Assembly: GCA_009809945.1 (NCBI GenBank) | Contig: WTPW01000692.1 | Location: 190,150 to 254,149 of the forward strand | Direction of reading: 5' to 3' | DNA length: 64,000 bases | Origin: Gigaspora margarita | Taxonomy: Eukaryota > Glomeromycota > Glomeromycetes > Diversisporales > Gigasporaceae | Shown here: one piece after another, positions 22,190-33,500 of the stretch | Layout of the letters: every line of letters begins with the position of its first letter | Position numbering within the stretch: the first letter of the stretch is position 1 | Translations under genes and position numbers: made by a program | The notes under the pieces: model-generated | The model's database searches: none | The model's input: only the letters and a program-made list of their open reading frames with translations | Told to the model about the DNA's origin: nothing

Positions 22190-24004
22190 AAGGCAGATTT
22201 TTCTAAAAAAAAATATTTCTTTATAAAGAGGCAACAGAAGAAATATGGAAGGAATACAAAACAATATTAGAGAAGATATTAGCAGATGGTACAAAAACAG
22301 GCAACAAAGCCAAGATAGAGAGTAGAAAAGAGGAAGAAGAGATGAATATAGAGGAAATAATAAATGAAGAGTGGGAGGTAATCGAAAAGCTATTCTAAAG
22401 GCAGCATCCAAGCATATTCCTTCAAAAATAATCAAATATAGACCAGAAGAGGTCATCAAGTATGTTGATCGATCCTCTTTGTTCTGGAATGTAAAGAATC
22501 TTAGAAGATTAACAAGACGAGCAAGGAAGGAATTAGACCAGAACTTAGATGAAGTAGACAATTTTTTGATAAATATACAGATACAAGACATTAATGGGAG
22601 GCATAATACGGAAGTTCTGCAGGTAGAAGGAAAGTGGACTAAAAAGTAGGTTGAACAAACTAAAGGATGGATTAAAACTCTAGAACGGAAGCTGAAGGAA
22701 GAGGAAAGAGAAGAATAGAAAAGAACATAGTAGAGAATATAGAAAGAAGAAATAATATGATCAGAAGAAGTAAGAAAATAATATTAAATAGCATATTGGA
22801 AAGACTATGAAGAAAGATAATAATAGAGAAGGTAGTAAGAGAGGAAAACACCCCAAACATACACGGAACACTAGTAACAGAACTAGAGCAAGTCAAGGAA
22901 GTGACAGATAAATTCTTTAAGAAGCAATTTAGAAAATGGCAACACCTATTCGCACAATTACCAGAAGACTAGAAGAGTAAATACTTGCCAATAGAATAAA
23001 TTAATAAAGAATAGTATAAAGAAGTAATGGCACTGATTCAAGAAGTAGAATAGATTGAGAACCTTAGACTTGCAAAGAAAGACACAGCTCCAGGGATGTC
23101 AAGGATTAGTTATACAAAGAGCAGAACCCAAAGCAACAAGAAGATTCTTGAAGTTGTTAAATAAGGTTCTAGAATATAGTATTTTCTCAAGAAGATGGAA
23201 AGTGGGCCAAATTTTTTCAATCTCTAAAATGTCAGAGTAGGACTTTTCCTTAGCAAGTACAAGACTGATAATGTTACTAGAGACATTTCAGAATAATTTA
23301 GTATAGATAGTACAAAAAAGGCTCAGTAAAGTATTTTTAAAGCACAATATACTACAGGGTCTTAATTTCGCAGGCCTATCTAGTGAAAGTACAAGGGCCC
23401 CAATTTACACAATAAGTAACATTTTAGTAGAAGCTAAAGAGAAGAGAAAAAAATATGGATTTTGCTATAGGATATTAAAAAGGCCTTCGACTCGGTCCCA
23501 CTAGAAAGTATTAGAAAGGCTTGTACAAGAATTAAGATCCCCCAGGAAGTAACAAGTTTCTTATTGGAGCTATTTAGTAAAAGAAGGGTCAGAGTCATCA
23601 CAAGGTTTGGCCTGTCAGATGGGTTTGAAGCAGAGAATGGGATTGATCAAGAGGAAGTGATCTCTCTCCTTGTGTAGAGAATAATATATGATCCGCTCCT
23701 GTATAGAATCCAAGTATTAAAGAAGGGGTTCAGCATAGATATACAGTCATCATCAGAGTCTTTAATGTCAGTTAGAAAAAAAGGGGACTTAATATAAGCG
23801 ATCTAGCTTTTGCAGATAATACGACATTTATAGCGAGCACGCAAAGTAATCTGCAAGAGATACTAGACAAGGCAAATGAGTTCTATTGCATAAATGATAT
23901 AGATATAAACTCAAAAAAATCAGAATTGGCAGTAGTAAACTCAAAGATAATGCCAAGGCAACAAACAGTAAGATTAGAAAGAGAAAGAGCAGAGGTCAAA
24001 CTAG
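22190..24004 (+). pseudogene. LINE A reverse transcriptase, N-terminal and palm part
   Basis: Broken frames read ENLRLAKKDTAPGMS, IMLLETFQNNLV, ILQGLNFAGLSSES, then L-TAG-DIKKAFDSVPLES (stop 23468-23470 where relatives have Gln), GIDQEEVISLLV-TAG-RIIYDPLL (stop 23675-23677 where LINE B has Trp) and LAFADNTTFIAS at about 23806-23832. The last is the active-site box with Asp changed to Asn. About ten TAG, a few TAA and at least two frameshifts occur. The frame is cut at CTAG 24001-24004 by the 24005-26595 insert and continues at 26600. Confidence 0.85.
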
Positions 24005-24084
24005 TGATTGTACTCAGCCAAAAAAATATTACTCGGTTAACCGGCAAGTAAACCTCTAGGTTACTCAGGTAAATCGACAGATAT

Positions 24085-26535
24085 ACCCGAGTATAAAATT
24101 TTACCCGTTCTACCCGAGTAAGCTATCAGATAGAGTACCTCACATGTTTGTATAACATCTGAAACAACTAATATTTTATACAACTTCATTAAACTCTACT
24201 AACGAGAACCCGTTAGTATCCATTTACGGACTTCCCACATATAAAAATTTTAGCAGATAATAGGACAAATTTCTCACGCAAATTCATCTGGTAATTATAA
24301 ACTAATTAAAGTTTGCTGCTGGCTTTTTCTTTTAACCTTTTTACCATTTTGTAAAAGGGTTAACAAACCTCGCATTTACGTTGAGTTGAGAGTGAATTGC
24401 TTTTGCTATGGTTGGTATATTCAAATTTAATAATAATAGTTTTTTATATTATTTAAATGGTATTTTGCTTTAGTTCTATATAGGCAAGGGAGGTTTTATT
24501 CAAAAAAAATCAGATGGATAAATTGTTAGAACATTTAAGGAATTAAATGATTTATTTATAATAATAAGATTGAGGAAGTTAAGAATTAAATTTTAGCACA
24601 GGGTACTTTTGCTTTAGTTACTTATTTTTTTTTAAAAAAAAAAAAGCTAATGTGTAAGTAAATATTTTGGTCAAGAACTTATTTTTTATATATTTATTTT
24701 GACATAATTTATTAGTATTTACTAATAATATTTATTTAACTTTTCTTTTGAGCTAATTAACAAATCGTTTAGTTAGTTGTGATACAGATCTTTGTATTTC
24801 CGTAATGAATTAGCAAATATTAACAAAGATAAAAGTAACATTAAATCGATTAAAACACGTTTCTATTCAACATTTTAAAATAAATTATCAGTTAAATTAT
24901 ATATTATAATTTAAACCTTTATTTTAAAGAAACATTCTTACGGATTCACCAAGATAATGGTTATTTAGTTTATTTATTATGTGTATGTGAAAATTAATTT
25001 TTAAATTACTAAACTTACTAATTTAATAGATATATCTACGGATGAGTGGTCTTGTTAGAAAAAGATCAAGACTCATCATTTATTTTTGAACTCATTCTTG
25101 TTGCTTCCGAATTTCATCTTGATGAATTGGCCAAGCACCTCAAAATGAAATTAATCAAAGAAAATGCACACTGGCTCCATTTAAATTTTGCCCATATTTA
25201 TCATAAGAGTTTCCAAAATAAAAAACTTAAAGAATTACAAAAATGGAGCAATGATATTTTGGCAAAGTATCCAGATAAAATTTTTGAGTCAGAAAATTTT
25301 ATCTCACTTCCAGAAAATGCACTAATTTTACTAATTAAGCGAGATGGTTTACAAATGGATGAAAGGAAAATTTGGAATCATGTTATCAGATGGGGAATTG
25401 CTCAAAGTACAAATTTACTGACTGATTCTAAAGATTTGTCACATGAAGACTTTTTAACCTTAAGAACTACTTTACAGAATTGTTTGCCTCTTATCCGTTA
25501 TTTCCAAATATCAGATGAAGACGTTTTAACAAAGTAAAACCATCTAAAAATATTTTTGAAGAAAATCTTTGGGATGATCTATTCCAAAAATCTGTTGTTC
25601 CAAATAGACAAACATTATCAACAATTCTTCCACTTCATAAAATTTTACACCAACATTACTATCTAGAGTAATTGAACTATTTTCTTCAACAGTTATCAAT
25701 GAAGCTCATGAATTACATCATACTAGTTAACTGGAAGCATTTTTATTATGAAATCTAAATTAATCAGAAAGCATTTAATAACTCTAGATTTTTAGCCTAT
25801 TGCTTAATCTTGTATTTCTTTTAAAATAATAATAAAAAAATTATTCTTCTACAATCTATGAACTTGTGCATATTTTATTCTAGTTGTTTATATTACAAAT
25901 ATCTCACAGTGTACTAGAAAAATTATATTGATGATATATATCAAGTAATAAGTTATGATTCATAAAAGCCTAGTGTCTGATGATACTTATTACTTACAAT
26001 TAGTGCTCTGAAACCGTTGTCTGGGTAGTGATCAGGTTGGCCCATACTTGACCAGAGCAAAACCCGGGTTTTATTAGTTAATCAAATCATCAAAATTTTA
26101 TAATATCCAACACTAACGCTAATAAAAATATTTATACCATTCTTTAGTATCTTATAATTTACATGAATTTATGTTATTACTAATGCTTTAAGATGACTGA
26201 TTATATTTGTTATACAGTATTAAATGATACGTTATTCCCACCACGAATTTAGACACATGCATGAACGAATAATATTGGTTTAAAAACTACTTCTTTTAAC
26301 ATCAATTAAGTCAGCTCCCTTTAGAAATCGTTGATAAAAAATTTTATATGTAAAATTATTAAATAAGGTTGAATCCGGGCTATACTTACAATTCATTATT
26401 TGAATATCTGATTACCTGGGTATATTTACCTGGGTGAATCTACCCGAGTATTACTCGGGTGAAGCTACTTGGGTATTGCTCAGGTGAATCTACCCAAGTA
26501 TTACTTGGATGAATATACCTGAGTAATTCTAGTCA
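24085..26535. repeat. Subterminal TACCCGAGTA repeats of the CTAG element
   Basis: Left cluster at 24085-24125 and right cluster at 26407-26530 with about six variants of ACCYGAGTATTACTCGGGTG in alternating orientation. Such subterminal arrays are often transposase binding sites in DNA transposons; that function is inferred. Confidence 0.6.
25028..25680 (+). pseudogene. BTB-BACK family gene fragment (BACK domain), frameshifted
   Basis: TACTAAT followed by TAG at about 25018-25029 looks like the 3-prime end of an intron; the exon then reads YIYG, TGA (25043-25045), VVLLEKDQDSSFIFELILVA, SEFHLDELAKHL, LNFAHIYHKSFQNKKLKEL, FESENFISLPENALILLIKR, ERKIWNHVIRWGI. This is the end of the BTB fold and a BACK domain as in BTB-BACK-Kelch or BTB-BACK-TLDc proteins, Cullin-3 adaptors that are abundant in Glomeromycotina. 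After ISDEDVLTK one base is missing near 25530; in the next frame KVKPSKNIFEENLWDDLFQK continues. The upstream BTB exon and downstream domain are absent. It is enclosed by the CTAG-flanked insert, so it looks captured. Confidence 0.82.
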
Positions 26536-26599
26536 TTATCCGGTTAATCAGTTAACCATAGGTAACTCAGATAATGCCCGATTTGAGTACAATTTCTAG

Positions 26600-27285
26600 G
26601 TTAAACAATAGAAGCAGAGAAGGCAGTTCATTTTCTTGGGGTTTGGATTATAGTGAAAGACATTTATAAGCAGTATATAAACAAACTTAAGAAAGAAACA
26701 TTTATATTTATAAGCCTGGTTAAAAATAAACAGATTTCGATAGGGCAAATGAAATATCTAAATAACAAGGTACTACTACCATGCTTAGAGCATAAAGTGC
26801 TAATTTGTCTCCTAAACAAAAGAAAATGTGACAAAATTCATTAACCAGTTTTTAAATTAGCCAAGTGAAAAGCAGAAATCGCATTAATAGTGTCTAATAG
26901 TATAACAAATCATAAAGAACTCCTGGGTATCAAAGGCCTATAGCAAAAACACACAGAACAAATAGTAGCTAAATGGTTAATTAGAATTAATGATCTAGGG
27001 GTACTAGGCCAATTGACAAGGTTGAGATTTAAAAAGGTGCAACTGGAAATATGTAGTTCAAAACCGATATGAGCACTTGACCAGAATTAGCTAGAAATTA
27101 CGAAGTTCAAATATAATCTTAATGCACGAATCTTGAAATTGGCAAAGGAGTTGGACATAGAAGTGAGATCAGAGTATGACTATAATAAATGGTAGCTCTT
27201 CCAGCAATCTGAAAAAAAAGCAAAAACGATTATAGAGGTACTGCTAGAACATAATAGAACAAAAACATCAGCAAAATAAATATAC
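26600..27285 (+). pseudogene. LINE A RT thumb/connection part
   Basis: Frames read IEAEKAVHFLGVWI, KKETFIFISLVKNKQISIGQ, MKYLNNKVLLPCLEH and later RILKLAKELDIEV. They align in order with LINE B (TRFLEVWLSKKPNQ, SVSLAQMIYINNRVLLPQIEY). A TAA near 26602 sits where the frame expects Gln. It is cut at TAC 27283-27285 by the next insert. Confidence 0.78.
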
Positions 27286-28939
27286 GAAATCTTTCGAAAG
27301 AAATTGCATGCCAAAATCTTTCGAAAGAATTGCGATTGATGCGAAATCTTTCAAAGGAATCGCAATCTTTTGAAAGATTTCGGTATGCATTTCTTTCGAA
27401 AAATTTTGAAAGAAATTTTGAAATATTTCGAAATATTGCAAAATAGGACAAATAAAAACAATGCAACCCTGTACCTAATTTGTACCTAATTATCACCTCC
27501 GGGGATGCAGGAGGTAATTTTTGTATATTATTACAATATTTCGCAATATTTCGCAAAATTTCAAAAATTTTTAAAAATAATAAATAAACGATATACATAT
27601 TCACATAATTACGCTTTTGTAAATTTTTGATCGTTTTCACAGATTTTCGCATTGTTTCGCATTTTAATATAAAATTTTATATTTTTTTATTTATTATTAT
27701 ATATTATATATTTTAAATTTATTTTAAATTAAATATACATTTTTATTCAATATTACATATTTTATTATATATTATTATATATATATTAACAAAAAAAAAT
27801 GAAAAAAACGATGAAAAAAATAAACCCAAAAAAAAATAAAAAAAACAAAACTGAAACAAAAAAAAACAGTATTTAAAATACTTGCGCACTTCTTCGCATA
27901 TAATCCCATAAAAAACTAGCCCTACACACTTATTTTCGCTCACCCCAGTTAGCTATTATTTTACTTCTTTGTTTTAACTATCGTTTTGTTTCAGCTATTC
28001 TTTTGTTTTCGCTATCATCTTCGTTTTGCTCTTCTTTTTAAATACTTCCTAAAAACAGTAGAGAAATGAAAAAATAAAAAAAAACCCTACTTCTCAAAAG
28101 TGTTGGTATTTTCAGAAAAATCCAGTTTGTTCTTGCAAAGTGCCAGAGAAGTTAGAGTTGGTGTTCTTGTAAAGTACCAGAAAAGTCAGATCGTTTTCTT
28201 GCAAAGTTCCAAAGAAAGTCAGGAATAAATAAAAAAAAATTAAAAAAATAAGTAAAAAAAAAGAAAAACAACCAAAAAACAAAAATGTTAGCAAACTAAA
28301 TAAAAAAAACGAAGACCCAAATCTCTATTTCCCTAAAGTAAGAGTTCGTTTCTTGCAATTTAAAAATTGTTGAAGGTTTTTGAAATGTGCCGGAATAAAT
28401 AAAAAAATAAAAATTAAAGAAATAAGTAAAAAGAAAACAAACAAAAAAACAGAATATAAGCAAACTGAATAAAAAAATAAAACCTAAATCTCCATTTCTC
28501 TAATGTAAAGAGGCATTCTTGAAAATTTACAAATTGCTAGAGAAGTTTCAAAAAGCTGCGCAAAGTGGCGAAAAGTCATTGGATTTCTTGTAAAGTGCCA
28601 GAGAATTTAGGGTTGGTGTTTTTGTAAAGTATAGAAATAAAATAAAAAAAATTAAAAAATAATAAATAAAAAAAAAAAATGAAAGAACAAAACGAAACTA
28701 AACGAAACAAACCGAAACCAAAAAAAATAAACTGAAAATGAAAAAACAATGTAAAAGTAATAAAAGATCTAAATTATAAAAAAAAAAGATCTAATCTGAT
28801 CTTGTACTACAATCATCAAAACATTTTGAAACATTTCGAAAATATTAGTCAAACGCGTTCTTGGTATAATCCAGGGTACAGATCTACTGATCCAGCTTGA
28901 TTTTCCAGTCTAAAATATTTCGAAAGAATTCGAAATATT

Positions 28940-29100
28940 AAAAAAATAAAGAAAAAAAAGAAAGAGAAAAAGAAAAGAAAAGAAAGAAAAGGAGAGAGAA
29001 AAAAAAGGGAGAGAAAAAAAAAAGAAAAAGAAGAAAAAAAGAAAAAGGAGAAAAAAAGAAAAAGGAGAAAAAAAAGGGAGAGAGAGATAAAAATAGTGCA
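28940..29100. repeat. A/G-rich low-complexity tract
   Basis: Almost pure purine GAAAAAGAA/GAGAGAAAA sequence. It gives Phe/Leu/Ser-rich frames on the minus strand that are not genes. Confidence 0.85.
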
Positions 29101-29124
29101 AAACGCTTTTTTTTTTTTTTTTTT

Positions 29125-29209
29125 NNNNNNNNNNNNNNNNNNNNNNNNNNNNNNNNNNNNNNNNNNNNNNNNNNNNNNNNNNNNNNNNNNNNNNNNNNNN
29201 NNNNNNNNN
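29125..29209. other. Assembly gap (85 N) between poly-T runs
   Basis: A run of N flanked on both sides by poly-T, so the true length is uncertain. The 28849-29235 minus frame spans it and is spurious. Confidence 0.95.
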
Positions 29210-29659
29210 TTTTTTTTTTTTACTCGGTAATTCAAAACACTATGTAATTGTTAAAGCGAAAGAAAAAAAAACAATGTAAAACTATATAGAAGATCTAATT
29301 TATAAACAAAGATCTGTTCTGATCTTGTAATACAGAATTTGTAGATTAATTTCGATACATAATACAAAATTTTGAACTATTTCAAAAATATAGTCCAATA
29401 CGTCCTTGGCATGACCCAGGTTACATATCCTAATCCAGCTGATTCAGCTGATCCAGCCAGTTTTGAATTATTTCGATTACAAAATATTTCAAACAATATT
29501 TCAAATCCACTTTCGAAATATTTCAAAACTATTTTCGAAATATTTCGAAAGCTGAAATATTTCGAAATATATTTCAAAATATTTCGAAATATATTGCGAT
29601 ATATGAAATCTTTCGAAAGATTTTGCAGTAATGCAAGATCTTTTGAAAAATTTCGGTAC

Positions 29660-30380
29660 TATAAATTTGCTGATGAAACTGGGAAAAACTTAGAAAAAAA
29701 GATGTATGTACATAAACCAGCTACTAGACCCAAAAGGGGATAAACTATTAACCTGGCAACAAATCAAGAAACTGTCCAATCAAAAATCAAGTAGAAAAAA
29801 AGCAACTTGGTTTCAAGAAATAGAAACATCATTTTGGCAAATACCCATATATGAAAGGTAAAAAAGAAGTTTAAGATTTAGGGATGGAATGTTCTAGCCC
29901 TGATGTCAAAATGTAAGCCAATTTCAAAGAAGAGAAGCAAATGAGAATGGGTAATAGTAGAAAAAATAAAGAAAACCAGCCAACTATTGGCTAAGTAGTG
30001 ACAAAGAAAGCACATTTTACGGACATTGTTTGCTATGAGAGTAATAGTAAAGGCAAGAGTCAGGCAGGAGAGAGAAGCTCTAATAGGGTGCTCCAAGAAA
30101 AGTCAAGTAATGGAGTTAAAAGAACATGAACAGAAAACTATAGATATATTATCATGGGTAAAATATGCAAAGGGAGAAATGAATCTGGAGTTGGAACCAG
30201 ATCACTTTATAAATAGAAGTGAGGAAAGTAGTATCTTGTTAGAAAAAGTTAGAAGTTTGCAGGACAAAAAGAAGGAGATAAGAGTAGTAATCGAAGAGCC
30301 AAGTTTAGAGCTAATAGATCGAATAGTAAAAGAGCAAGAGAAGAGACAGGAACTAAAGGAAGCACTAGTTAGAAACTGAG
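29660..30380 (+). pseudogene. LINE A connection region before RNase H
   Basis: Frames read YYKFADETGKNLEKKMYVHK, then (shifted) LLTWQQIKKLSNQKSSRKKA then TWFQEIETSFWQ, paralleling LINE B LLTWGQLRRCKLSKTTEKKL then IWFEEIEQKV. Later frames (30026-30379) are charged and helical. No catalytic motif here. Confidence 0.65.
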
Positions 30381-30389
30381 AAGAAGGTA

Positions 30390-30880
30390 CTTTGTGGTTT
30401 TATACAGATGGATCATGTAAAGTATTAGATAATAGAAAAGTATTAGAATATAGAATTGTACAAATAGATAAAAAGAGAAATGTTGTGAGAGATACCAAAA
30501 GAAGAATTCAGAACTAGATTTCATCCACACACCTGGAGCTAATGGCAATCTTAGAAGCTCTTCTAATGGCACCACCTAAAAGTAGAGTCGTTATTAGGTC
30601 AGATAGTAGTATAGCGATAATTTTAGTTAAAAAGATTCTTGGTGAGTCCAGAATACAAGAGTGAATGAAAATAAATAACCCTATGATATTAAGTGCGATA
30701 AAAGTAGTAGTACAGAGCAAAATGGTAAACGTAGTACTTGAAAAAGTGAAAGCTTATTCAGAAGACAAACAAAATGAAAAAGCAGATCGAATAGCAAAAG
30801 AAGGAGGTAAAGCAAATGTTCTGATAAGAGTTAAACGGGTTATGACTAAAAGTATGGTTTCTGACCAGTATGGAAAGAGA
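30390..30880 (+). pseudogene. LINE A RNase H domain
   Basis: FYTDGSCKVLDNRK gives the first catalytic Asp; after a stop, STHLELMAILEALLMAP carries the Glu; VVIRSDSSIAIILVKK carries the second Asp; KVKAYSEDKQNEKADRIAKE carries the final Asp (the usual His of SHSG.. is Tyr). Stops: one TAG-type before STHL and TGA near 30661. Matches the LINE B RNase H order. It would degrade the RNA template during element copying. Confidence 0.78.
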
Positions 30881-31700
30881 TAGAGATAGAATGCTCTCTG
30901 AGAGAATTTATAAAGCAGCTACTAATGACGGCTACTAGAGCAAAGTGGACATTCAACCAAGAAGCTCATTATGAGATCTACCAGAAGCGAGTGACCAAAA
31001 GAACTGAAAACACTTCTTAGCCTTATAAAAAGGCATAGTAAACTTTAGAGCGAGAGTAGAAAAGAAAATAGTACATGGAGTTTTCGTATAAAGTGTATTA
31101 ATAAGCTATTGCCGATACTGACAAGGTGACAAATACATAACCCAGGGTTGTACCAAAACATTCAATATAGAAAATGCAAGAAAGAAAAAGAATTCTTCGA
31201 GCATCTATTCACATGCCTATATGATAAAGAGGCTTGGGCTAATAAGGAAGAAGAAATTCTTGATAGTATAAAGGAAGAATTAAGGCAGAAGGAAAAGATA
31301 GACTTAGGTTCTAATTGGCTTAGAGAAGTCTTCATATACAAAAATAAGGAAGAATATTAAAATCAGCATATTGAGTGGTCAAAAGAGTTTTTGGCAGACG
31401 ATATAGGTTTAGCTTTAGAAAGAATGAACCTTTCCAAAAACAAGGCCCAGGACATAGCTGTGACCTTTCTCGATTAATAGTTAACCTTTTTTTAGAGAAA
31501 AGTATGAAAAGATGCTGCTCAATAATTAACGAATGGAAAAAAGACTGTAGAATTTCTCGAGAGCAAAAAAGGCATGGGACCAAGGAAAAGAAGAAAAAGA
31601 AACAAAAGCCAGAAGAAAAGAAGAAAAGGAGTGATAACCTGAAAGAGAAGACAAAAGAGAAAGCAAGAGAAGTAAAGGATAGGAACCTGAAGTGATACTG
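30881..31700 (+). pseudogene. LINE A C-terminus with Cys/His knuckle and basic tail
   Basis: YRKCKKEKEFFEHLFTCLYD (31160-31215) is the C..(C)..H....C knuckle seen in LINE B (CRVCLREREIQDHLAECS); the first half is Arg/Cys-modified. The end (31555-31690) is Lys/Glu-rich, as in LINE B. Several frames, none intact. The overlapping minus frames rich in Leu/Phe are shadows. Confidence 0.65.
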
Positions 31701-31975
31701 GACAAAAATACTGAGTGTTGCAAAGAAAAAAGTTTATGCATGGATTGGACAAGGGGTCCATGTGAGCTGGAATATAAAATAGATGGTAGTTCTGACAGGC
31801 AGCAAACCCTGACCGCAAATCTAAGTGGGTTTTCTTTTTTGAAAAAAAGAAACTTAGAGAAAAAAAGTTTGCTATAGCAGGTTATATTTAGGTATCTCTA
31901 AGACAACTAGATGAGTCACACTTTAGTATTAGTACTATAAAAATGGCAAATTTTGTAAAATAAAATAGCATATTT

Positions 31976-32016
<41 letters not shown>
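31701..32016. repeat. LINE A 3-prime tail and (TA)n microsatellite
   Basis: ATAGCAGGTTATATTTAGG near 31874 matches the LINE-tail repeat near 16319; the tail closes in a TA run at about 31978-32016. Ending in a microsatellite instead of poly(A) would be a feature of this LINE family. Confidence 0.6.
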
Positions 32017-32019
<3 letters not shown>

Positions 32020-32039
32020 TTGTTAATAAAATTTTAATC

Positions 32040-32287
32040 TTTTTATTGAATGTAAAAATTAAAATCCTATTAATAAAAAGTTCTTCAATTTCATTGTAAA
32101 TTTCAAAGTATACATATTTTGATTCTAAATAGGTTTACTTAAATGACTTTAATCTATTTGCTTAGTAAAATTTGAACTTTACTATATAGCAACTTTTATT
32201 GATTATAGAGTAGTTTATTTTTGAATCAAAGACGTTTTTGCACTTAAACCAAAAGAGCAAGTAGCTTATTTTCAGAGGTAGCTTATT
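32040..32287. repeat. Mariner-type MITE fragment (right half)
   Basis: ATTTTGATTCTAAATAGGTTTACTTAAATG, TAGTAAAATTTGAACTTTAC and GTAGCTTATTTTTGGCAATA parallel the right half of 47765-48285. The left end is absent. Confidence 0.65.
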
Positions 32288-32657
32288 TTTGGCAATATTT
32301 GGTAGTAAAATTATCCAAAATGGACTGGTGGATTAAAAGTTATTTAATATTAAAAAATTTTACTTAGTAATTTTAAAAATCACTATTAAAATCACACAAA
32401 ATTTAAATGATTCTGGGATTCTGTGATTGGATTTTGATAATTTTGGACTTGTTAGAATCATCTTATTGAAACAAGCATTTTGGTAATTAAATCATCTAAA
32501 TTGGACTGGTAGATCAAAAGTTATTCAATATTTAATATTTTTATATATGTATATATTATAAAATTTTAACCAAACAAATTCTTAAAAAATTATTAGGTGG
32601 GGAGTAGGAGGTCAGCTACTTAGTAAAACCCTAATTAGCTGATAAATGGCCCTCCCC
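32288..32657. repeat. Harbinger-type MITE fragment, family of 19798-20720
   Basis: The interior GGTAGTAAAATTATCCAAAATGG and CATTTTGGTAATTAAATCATC modules and the right end GCTGATAAATGGCCCTCCCC followed by TAA (32658-32660) match the 19798-20720 family. The left terminus is lost at the junction with the preceding mariner-type fragment. Confidence 0.7.
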
Positions 32658-32660
32658 TAA

Positions 32661-33500
32661 TACTGTATAATATATGTTATCCAAAACCTGTTAAATAATA
32701 TTTGTCTACATGTTTATTGATTTATAATACTAAAAAAAAATAAAATCCAATAATTAATACAATCTGATCATAATACTAAATAAATAGTATAGTATATATC
32801 CAATATAATTCCCTTGCATCTATCTAAAACTATTTGATTATATTCATCTACAACAATTCAATAATATTTACTCTTTTAACTAAACTTTCCATACCAAATT
32901 AGATTATTATTAAAATGAATAAAACCAAATAATATAATATATATTAAAAACTTTCTTAAATCTTTCCAAAAAAATTCAATAATATTTATTTACATACTTT
33001 GTACTAAATAAAAAATTTGATATACATTAAATTTTTCAGATCTATATCCAAAAAGAATTTAATTGACATGTTCATATCTATATACTTTTAAATTCCTAAT
33101 ATAACCTGATTATAATACTAACAAATAACATATCTCTAATATACTGTTTATACCTTTATTTGAAACCTGTTCATCTGTATACTACTTAACATAGTGTTAT
33201 CCTATATCCACTTCTTTAAAGATAGTAGGTAACTAGAGCGACCTTAGACAGTGATCACTTTGTGTAACCTCACTTGTTACTGTGATATATCTAAGTCAAA
33301 AGGCATTTTTCAAGAAAACTTAACAAAGAAGATTTATGGTAATTTGCAATTATGAAAGAGGCAACAATTAAAAGTATATGAAGATACTAGTAACTGTTTT
33401 ATTTGTGTAGTAAATAAATGTTTTATTTATTGAAAGAGTATGAAGACTTGATGTTGAACTTGGGGTCCACATCGGCTGCTTTTATACATTTTTGTTTTTC
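32661..33500. other. A/T-rich, no gene recognised
   Basis: No coding frame and no inverted repeat that I can define. Repeated phrases such as ACTAAATAAATAGTATA recur loosely, as at 36000 and 38120. Confidence 0.5.

Larger units (their letters stand above)
24005..26595. mobile_element. DNA-transposon-like insert, CTAG duplication, carries BACK fragment
   Basis: CTAG flanks it exactly (24001-24004 and 26596-26599). The ends are short and imperfect: TGATTGTACTCA at the left, complement of the right AAATTGTACTCA. Inside both ends lie GGTTAACYG-type motifs and clusters of TACCCGAGTATTACTCGGGT variants (24085-24125 and 26407-26530). Removing it with one CTAG joins GAGGTCAAACTAG to GTTAAACAATAG in the LINE A frame. 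It contains no transposase, only a fragment of a BTB-BACK type gene. The superfamily is unknown to me. Confidence 0.8.
27286..29656. mobile_element. 2.4 kb non-coding insert with GAAATCTTTCGAAAG ends
   Basis: TAC flanks both sides (27283-27285 and 29657-29659), and removal restores KQIYYKFADETGK-type LINE A reading. The left end GAAATCTTTCGAAAGAAATT and the complement of the right end CCGAAATTTTTCAAAAGATC are similar, and (G)AAATATTTCGAAA motifs fill both termini. The core shares sequence with 600-2430 in inverse orientation. An internal ~520 bp duplication brackets the N gap. No coding frame; the frames predicted here are A/G- or T-rich artefacts. Confidence 0.68.
18840..31900 (+). mobile_element. 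LINE A: EEP-type non-LTR retrotransposon, three nested inserts
   Basis: Plus-strand order is ORF1 (gag-like with RRM-like fold), EEP endonuclease, reverse transcriptase, RNase H, cysteine/histidine knuckle and basic C-terminus. Inserts at 19798-20720, 24005-26595 and 27286-29656 split it. Each removal, with one target copy, rejoins the frame. Most stops in the element are TAG at Gln or Trp positions, and the RT active site is FADN instead of FADD, so it is inactive. The 3-prime end runs into a TA microsatellite. Confidence 0.88.

Noticed and set aside
28849-29235. Minus-strand frame across the N gap
   Set aside because: Runs through ambiguous bases and a purine tract; no protein evidence.
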